This document shows positions 58,451 through 64,000 of a DNA stretch of 64,000 nucleotides, piece after piece (position 1 is the first letter of the stretch; every line of letters starts with the position of its first letter). The notes beneath the pieces are model-generated. The model made no database searches. It was not told where the DNA came from and saw nothing but the letters and a program-made list of their open reading frames with translations. The DNA comes from Gallionella sp. (lineage in GTDB: Bacteria; Pseudomonadota; Gammaproteobacteria; Burkholderiales; Gallionellaceae), in assembly GCA_028714895.1 (NCBI GenBank), contig JAQTLM010000009.1, positions 1-64,000 on the forward strand, read 5' to 3'. A program made the position numbers and the translations under genes.

Positions 58451-58681
58451 ATGCACCCGAATATCGAAGAGCTCGCAAAGGAAACGATGGCGCTGGATAT
58501 TGAGGACAGGGCATTGTTGGCGGGCAAGCTGCTCTTGAGTCTGGATGAACCCACGCCTTCTGAAGTGGAGCGGTTGTGGCTGGATGAAGCAGAACGTCGT
58601 CTTGAAGGCTACCGTGCGGGGCGCGTGCAGGGCATTCCTGCGGATGAGGTGTTTAGCCGCGCTATTTCCGAGCTGTCGTGA
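58451..58681 (+). CDS. Addiction-module antitoxin component (TIGR02574-like)
   Basis: A 76-residue protein of the small family of putative addiction-module proteins that accompany RelE/ParE toxins: ALDIEDRALLAGKLLLSLDE, then VERLWLDEAERRLEGYRAGRVQGIPADEVF. AAGGAG precedes the start. The stop overlaps the GTG of the following toxin remnant (GTGA). With a deleted toxin it would be an orphan antitoxin. Confidence 0.88.
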   Translation: MHPNIEELAKETMALDIEDRALLAGKLLLSLDEPTPSEVERLWLDEAERRLEGYRAGRVQGIPADEVFSRAISELS

Positions 58682-58857
58682 AGGTCGGGTTCCCTCTCGC
58701 TACGCAGGTTCAGCGGGCGGACATTCGCAAGAAAGTGTCGCGTCACTTTTCGTACAACCTTTTCTATGCAATTGAAACTAATATCATCGTTATTGTTGCT
58801 GTGGCGCATCAAAGAAAACGGCCTAATTATTGGCTCGCTCGCTTGAAGCCCCGTTAA
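58678..58857 (+). pseudogene. Internally deleted RelE/ParE-type toxin
   Basis: Starting from a GTG that overlaps the antitoxin stop, the frame encodes VKVGFPLATQ and then directly RRKVSRHFSYNLFYAIE-like sequence ending IVIVAVAHQRKRPNYW. The last part matches the C-terminal half of RelE/ParE toxins (R.FPY..FY......I.V.AV.HQ.R.P..W). Only 59 codons remain of the usual 95-100, and the central helices are missing, so roughly 40 codons appear deleted. Loss of toxicity is likely. Confidence 0.7.
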
Positions 58858-58911
58858 GCTTACATATGCATTAGCCGCAAGGCGTAATGCACCACATGAG
58901 GAGGGATCAGC

Positions 58912-59538
58912 ATGATATTTCGTGATCGCAAAGATGCTGCAAGCAAACTGGCGGAAGCGCTTGCGCAATATCGCGGCCAGCGTCCGCTGGTGCTGGCGAT
59001 TCCGCGCGGCGCGGTGCCGATGGCGAAGATCATCGCCGAGGCGCTGGGCGGCGAAGTGGACGTGGTGCTGGTGCGCAAACTGCGCGCACCGGGCAACCCT
59101 GAATTCGCCATCGGCGCGGTGGATGAGACCGGCTGGACTTATCTCGGCGACTATGCCGAGCACGTGGCGGGTAGTTCGCAGTACATCGAAGCCGAGAAGG
59201 AAATGCAACTCAAGGTCATGCGCGAGCGGCGCGCCAGCTATACGCCGGTGCGTCCGCCGCTCGATCCGGCGGGGCGCATCGTCATCGTGGTGGACGACGG
59301 CCTGGCGACCGGCTCAACGATGATCGCCGCACTGCACGCATTGCGCGCCAAATCCCCGCAAAAACTGATCTGCGCGGTGCCGGTGGCACCGCCGGATACG
59401 CTGGACAAGGTGGAACCCTATGCCGATGAAGTGGTGTGTCTGAGCGCACCGGCGATGTTTTATGCGGTGGGGCAGTTCTACCAGTCTTTTCCGCAGGTGA
59501 GCGACGAGGAAGTGATCGCGTTGCTGGCTGCGGATTAA
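58912..59538 (+). CDS. Phosphoribosyltransferase-domain protein
   Basis: A 208-residue type I phosphoribosyltransferase-fold protein. The N-terminal part (LVLAIPRGAVPMAKIIAEAL, VVLVRKLRAPGNPEFAIGAV) and the PRPP loop VIVVDDGLATGSTM are clear. Proteins of this subgroup are often encoded beside, or fused to, dienelactone-hydrolase-like enzymes. One such hydrolase gene lies 0.5 kb away on the other strand. The natural substrate is unknown. GGAGGGA precedes the start. Confidence 0.88.
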   Translation: MIFRDRKDAASKLAEALAQYRGQRPLVLAIPRGAVPMAKIIAEALGGEVDVVLVRKLRAPGNPEFAIGAVDETGWTYLGDYAEHVAGSSQYIEAEKEMQLKVMRERRASYTPVRPPLDPAGRIVIVVDDGLATGSTMIAALHALRAKSPQKLICAVPVAPPDTLDKVEPYADEVVCLSAPAMFYAVGQFYQSFPQVSDEEVIALLAAD

Positions 59539-59589
59539 GAGGGTAAGGCTTCGATTTTTTGCTGGCAGCAACTTTAAAGAAGAATACCG

Positions 59590-59994
59590 ATGAAGAAAAA
59601 AAATCCGCTCCGCGTCCCGGTGACACGCGGCCTGAAGGATATCTACGCGATGGATATGCATACCTCTTATCAGGCCGCCTGCCTTGGGCAGTTTAATGTC
59701 GTGGCTTTCAGCCGGCTGGCGGCAGCCATTTCGGTTATCCGCACGGCGCTCGAGCAAAAACAGACAAAAATCCCTCTCGCCATTGAAACGCTGGATGCGG
59801 CCATTGAAACGCTGGTGGCCGTGAGAAAAAGAGGCGATGAAACGGATATATGGGAACTGACCGAGAGCGAGCGCCCTTCAATTCTTGGCGGGATCGATAT
59901 GGCCGAGCAATGCATCGGCACGCTGGACGTCGCGCTGCTGGAGCAGACTGCGGCCAAGATACTCAGGGAGGTTTGGGGCGAGCAGGCTGGTTAG
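59590..59994 (+). CDS. Hypothetical protein
   Basis: A 134-residue soluble, helix-rich protein. The stretch ALEQKQTKIPLAIETLDAAI, then ETLVAVRKRGDETD, contains a short internal echo (ETLDAAIETL). I do not recognise a family. It lies 51 bases after the phosphoribosyltransferase gene on the same strand and converges with the hydrolase gene, with 22 bases between them. Confidence 0.6.
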   Translation: MKKKNPLRVPVTRGLKDIYAMDMHTSYQAACLGQFNVVAFSRLAAAISVIRTALEQKQTKIPLAIETLDAAIETLVAVRKRGDETDIWELTESERPSILGGIDMAEQCIGTLDVALLEQTAAKILREVWGEQAG

Positions 59995-60016
59995 GGGTTT
60001 TATTGCCATACCGGCC

Positions 60017-60643
60017 TTACAGGTGCCGCACAAACCAGGAGGCTGCGCTGCGTGCGGCCTGTTGCAGCGTGCCGGGCTCTTCAAATAAATGCGTTGCGCC
60101 GGGAATCAGGATGAGCTCCTTCTCGCAGTTCATCAGCGCATAGGCTTGCTGGTTCAACTCGATCACACCGTAGTCCGCGGCGCCGACGATGAGCAGGGTC
60201 GGCGCGGTTACGCGGTTCAAGTCAATTTCTCCGGCCAGATCGGGGCGCCCGCCGCGCGATACCACTGCGGCAATTTTATTTTCCATTTTTGCCGCCGCCT
60301 GCAACGCTGCCGCCGCGCCGGTGCTGGCGCCAAAGTAGCCGAGTTTGAGTGTTTGCGTGTTCGGGTTGGACTGCAACCAGGCGGTGGCCGCCAGCAGGCG
60401 GCGCGTGAGCAGCGCGATGTCGAAGCGCGTCTCATAATCCTGATCTTCTTCACGCGTCAGCAGGTCGAACAACAGCGTGCCGATGCCGTGTTGTTGCAGC
60501 ACTTCGGCGACATAGGTGTTGCGCGGGCTGAAGCGGCTGCTGCCGCTGCCGTGGGCGAACAGCACCACACCCTTGGCGGACGGCGGCAGGATCAGTTCGC
60601 CATCGAGTTCGACCTTGTCGGCCGGAATATGTACGGTGCTCAT
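60017..60643 (-). CDS. Dienelactone-hydrolase-like alpha/beta hydrolase
   Basis: A 208-residue single-domain alpha/beta hydrolase with the nucleophile elbow GASTG (Ser107), acid Asp157 (GAADYGV) and His185 (PGATHLFEEPG), plus an oxyanion-type HGSGSS near residue 31. The substrate is unknown. It starts 13 bases after the radical SAM gene amrS on the same strand, and so is probably the last gene of that operon. Relatives are often linked to phosphoribosyltransferase genes like the one at 58912. Confidence 0.88.
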   Translation of the reverse strand: MSTVHIPADKVELDGELILPPSAKGVVLFAHGSGSSRFSPRNTYVAEVLQQHGIGTLLFDLLTREEDQDYETRFDIALLTRRLLAATAWLQSNPNTQTLKLGYFGASTGAAAALQAAAKMENKIAAVVSRGGRPDLAGEIDLNRVTAPTLLIVGAADYGVIELNQQAYALMNCEKELILIPGATHLFEEPGTLQQAARSAASWFVRHL

Positions 60644-60656
60644 GGCAATCCTCCTA

Positions 60657-61754
<1,098 letters not shown>

Positions 61755-61776
61755 GTCGAAATTCCTTGTAGAAAGT

Positions 61777-61832
61777 GTAGCGTGCGCTGTGCGCACGATT
61801 CGGTTGAATATCGTGCGCACAGCGCACGCTAC
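61777..61832. repeat. Perfect 23-bp inverted repeat between amrA and amrS
   Basis: Two perfectly complementary 23-base arms (61777-61799 and 61810-61832, beginning GTAGCGTGCGCTGTGCGCAC) enclose a 10-base loop. The amrA stop codon (61829-61831) lies inside one arm. The amrS start is 22 bases beyond the other. The sequence type recurs between genes in many bacteria and may modulate amrS expression. Confidence 0.9.
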
Positions 61833-62479
61833 GTCGTCTTTTCACTCCATTTTTCTACGGTATAGCGCGATAATTTCACGCCTTCTTCCCAGAAGTCATC
61901 GGGCAACCCGGCCTTGCGCCTGAGATGCGCCATGAACTGGCGTGGCTGGGGCAACTGTTCCCATACCTGCGGCAAAAAAGTGCTGCGATAGTGACCATAC
62001 TCGAATACGATGCCGTCCACGTTGGGGCGTATTTGCGCCAGCGCATCGGCCTCGCCCCGAACATCCATCGCGGTTGTCGGCGAGAGCAGCGATATTTCGA
62101 CCGTGGTGATGTCGAGTTCCTCGACGCTCAACGGCATAAAACGCGGATCGCGCAGGGCGGCGGAAACGGCGTTGCTTTTGACATCGGCGAGCAATGGCCG
62201 GTGCGCTTGCAGCGTGCCGATGCAGCCGCGCAACTCGCCGCGTTGCGTGAGAGTCACAAAACATGCGCCATGCTCGACCAGCCAAGGCGCGGTTTCGTCT
62301 GCTGCACGGGGCACGTCCAAAGCGCGCGAAATTGCAGCGCGTGCAATCGGCAGTAATATGCGGCCATGAGACGGTGGGGCGCAGCCCTCTGGTGCGGGAA
62401 TGGCCGCTTGGCACTCCCTCCCGCAATCGGCTGGCTCCGCCAGTAACGTGTCGGGGGTGCGACCTTGTTCAGTTTGCAT
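61829..62479 (-). CDS. amrA: AMMECR1-domain protein, AmmeMemoRadiSam system protein A
   Basis: A 216-residue protein with the AMMECR1 fold: the signatures GACFVTLTQRGELRGCIGTL and EISLLSP, and the C-terminal FLPQVWEQLPQPRQFMAHLR. The family is conserved into humans but has no established activity. Its start lies 11 bases inside the end of amrB. Its stop falls in a large inverted repeat. The first 30 or so residues are variable and contain three cysteines. Confidence 0.92.
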   Translation of the reverse strand: MQTEQGRTPDTLLAEPADCGRECQAAIPAPEGCAPPSHGRILLPIARAAISRALDVPRAADETAPWLVEHGACFVTLTQRGELRGCIGTLQAHRPLLADVKSNAVSAALRDPRFMPLSVEELDITTVEISLLSPTTAMDVRGEADALAQIRPNVDGIVFEYGHYRSTFLPQVWEQLPQPRQFMAHLRRKAGLPDDFWEEGVKLSRYTVEKWSEKTT

Positions 62480-63272
62480 GTTCGATTCCCTCAGTAAAGG
62501 CGAGGGCGGCATAGCCCACCACTCGGTCATAAGACCCCGCAGTGTCCCCGGAGTTTCGCAGATCGAGTAAATGAGGTGTGAGGTGGTGCTGGCGCGCCGC
62601 GACGATCATGCCGTTGATCGGCGTGCCGCCGCAGGCGTGGTCGTGATCGATGGGCTGGCGCAACTTGAGGATGGCTTGCACGGTGTCATGATCCATGCGC
62701 TGTGCGGTGGCGTAGGGCAGGAAATGGGATAAATCCGAGCTGATCACGATCAGCGTCTCCGCGCCGCCCCACAGCGTTTTCAGCACCTCTGCCACTTCCT
62801 CCGGCGTTGCCATGCCCACCGCCAGCGGCAGCAGCGTGAAATCCGGCAGCACGCTTTGCAGGAACGGCAATTGTACTTCCAGTGAATGTTCCAGCGCATG
62901 CGCCTGCGCGCTGACGGTTACCTGCGGCAGATCGGCGATGCTGTGTGCCGCTGCCGTATCCAGCATGACCCGTCCCAGCGGTGTATCGAAGGCCTCCACA
63001 CCGGGCAGTGCCAAGCCGCGCACCGCGACGCGGTGGGTGGGGCCGAGCAGCACCACACGGCGGATGTGTGCGGCAATCGGTTGAAGTGTGGCGTAGGCAG
63101 TCGCTGCGATGGCGCCGGAATAGATGAAGCCGGCGTGCGGCACGATCAGCGCTTTCGGGGTCAGCTCGTGCGGTTGCGCCGCAGCCAGCAGCTGTTGCAC
63201 GTCATGTGCAAGCTGCCGGGGGTCGGCTGGGTAGAACAGGCCTGCGACGGCAGGGGTGCGGATGGTAGACAT
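62469..63272 (-). CDS. amrB: Memo-like protein, AmmeMemoRadiSam system protein B
   Basis: A 267-residue MEMO1-family protein, structurally related to extradiol dioxygenases. The histidines and cysteine expected at the metal site are present: VPHAGFIYSG, GPTHRVAV, SSDLSHFLP and HACGGTPINGM. No activity is established for bacterial members. It overlaps amrA by 11 bases and is the first clear gene of the amrB-amrA-amrS-hydrolase operon. Confidence 0.92.
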   Translation of the reverse strand: MSTIRTPAVAGLFYPADPRQLAHDVQQLLAAAQPHELTPKALIVPHAGFIYSGAIAATAYATLQPIAAHIRRVVLLGPTHRVAVRGLALPGVEAFDTPLGRVMLDTAAAHSIADLPQVTVSAQAHALEHSLEVQLPFLQSVLPDFTLLPLAVGMATPEEVAEVLKTLWGGAETLIVISSDLSHFLPYATAQRMDHDTVQAILKLRQPIDHDHACGGTPINGMIVAARQHHLTPHLLDLRNSGDTAGSYDRVVGYAALAFTEGIEHAN

Positions 63273-63330
63273 GGCAACCTCACTTCATGCGATCATTCCA
63301 ATATGAGGGCAGTCCGGGAAGAAATCAAGG

Positions 63331-63358
63331 GTAGGGGCACGGCGCGCCGTGCCCCTAC
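63331..63358. repeat. Perfect 28-bp palindrome
   Basis: The 14-base half GTAGGGGCACGGCG is followed directly by its complement, giving an uninterrupted 28-base palindrome. It abuts the stop codon of the NuoF-like gene (63359-63361) and lies 58 bases before amrB. Similar GTAGGGGC-type palindromes are dispersed in bacterial genomes. Confidence 0.9.
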
Positions 63359-64000
63359 TCAACGCAAAGCCTGCTTGAATTCGTCGTGGAAGTGGTGAAA
63401 GGCGCTGTCGAGCAGTTGCACGGCGCCGTTGATGAGATGGCAACGGCCGCTGCCGGGCAGCATGGTGCAGAGATTCTCCAGCGTGGTCAGATCGGTCGCA
63501 GTGCCGCATCCGGTGTCGATCCGGTCCAGCAGCCGGCTCATGGTGGCGGTACCCACCTTGCACGAGTTGCATTGGCCGCATGAGGAATGGGCGAAGAAGC
63601 GTTCATACTCGGCCACCCGTTTGACGATGCCGGTGCCCTCCGATATGACGATCATCGCGCCCGTGCCCAGGTTGGCGCCGCGCGCGCGCAGGGAATCGAA
63701 ATCCATTGCCACGTCGAGATCGACGGGTGTCAGCAGGGTGCTCGAAGGCCCGCCGGTAAACACCGCCTTGAGCGGCTTGCCGGATAGCAGGCCGCCGCCA
63801 TGGACATAGATGAGTTCACGCAGCGGCGTGCCCATCGGCAGCTCAAACACGCCGGGGCGCAGCACGTCGCCGCTCAGGGAATACAGTTTGGTGCCGGTGC
63901 TCGTGCCTTTGCCGAGGGCGCGGAACCATGCGGCTCCCTGCGCCACGATATGTGGCACGTTAGCGATGGTTTCGACATTGTTGATCAGGGTCGGGCAGCC
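63359..64000 (-). CDS. NuoF/HoxF/FdsB-type NADH-binding flavoprotein, C-terminal part (partial)
   Basis: The frame is open to the window edge, so the N-terminal FMN/NADH domain lies outside. The visible 213 residues start GCPTLINNVETIANVPHIVA, continue through an SLBB domain (SLSGDVLRPGVFELPMGTPL) and end with the 4Fe-4S domain (HSSCGQCNSCKVGTATMSRL and a later Cys). This is the C-terminal half of the electron-input subunit of complex I, NAD-reducing hydrogenase or NAD-dependent formate dehydrogenase. Which one cannot be decided without the upstream genes. Confidence 0.88.
   Translation of the reverse strand, partial: GCPTLINNVETIANVPHIVAQGAAWFRALGKGTSTGTKLYSLSGDVLRPGVFELPMGTPLRELIYVHGGGLLSGKPLKAVFTGGPSSTLLTPVDLDVAMDFDSLRARGANLGTGAMIVISEGTGIVKRVAEYERFFAHSSCGQCNSCKVGTATMSRLLDRIDTGCGTATDLTTLENLCTMLPGSGRCHLINGAVQLLDSAFHHFHDEFKQALR

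Overview
The window looks like a chromosomal segment of a Gram-negative betaproteobacterium. The evidence is the gene order hfq-hflX-hflK-hflC-DUF2065-hisZ-purA-tRNA-Leu-rnr-rlmB, a complete narXL/narK1K2/narGHJI nitrate-respiration block, Gram-negative envelope systems (two-partner secretion, RND tripartite efflux) and a moderately high G+C sequence. A Nitrosomonadales-type organism (Gallionella, Sideroxydans or Sulfuricella relatives) is my inference and cannot be proved from the sequence alone.

Layout. (1) 1-5.3 kb: the C-terminus of a large MBG-repeat two-partner-secretion adhesin, its FhaC/ShlB-type outer-membrane transporter, and a convergent lapG-lapD pair. Together they form a c-di-GMP-controlled adhesin retention/release locus. 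(2) 5.3-6.4 kb: a decayed IS30-family element inserted just upstream of lapG. (3) 6.6-12.1 kb: a frameshifted SapC/Der chimera, a SWIM/SNF2 helicase, an EEP-family hydrolase and an IS3-type transposase remnant. (4) 12.1-14.5 kb: a cytochrome b561, a DUF59 protein and an NnrS-like membrane protein. (5) 14.5-27 kb: a copper/silver resistance region with a Cys/His-rich secreted protein, a DUF411 protein, a CusCBA-type RND pump (adaptor fused to a CusF-like domain) and a CopA-type P-type ATPase. A glucan phosphorylase and a broken gene lie inside this region. (6) 27-43.2 kb: NnrS, NarX/NarL, a universal stress protein, NarK1, NarK2, NarGHJI and a beta-carbonic anhydrase, i.e. the nitrate sensing, transport and respiration cluster. 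(7) 43.8-53.6 kb: the conserved housekeeping block. (8) 53.6-58.9 kb: a small defence-type island with an MmeI-like fused restriction-methyltransferase, uncharacterised genes, and an antitoxin followed by an internally deleted RelE/ParE toxin. (9) 58.9-64 kb: a phosphoribosyltransferase, then on the minus strand a NuoF-like gene, AmmeMemoRadiSam genes B, A and S, and an alpha/beta hydrolase.

The most interesting points are listed next. The adhesin tail carries an Ala-Ala-Ala-Gly LapG-type site next to two terminal cysteines, and sits beside lapD/lapG. A SapC domain is joined to the last ~85 residues of the GTPase Der. A 7-bp x4 tandem repeat lies inside the efflux adaptor gene. Three different dispersed palindromic repeats are inserted, all in frame, into the MmeI-like gene. 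I saw no CRISPR array, rRNA gene or prophage.
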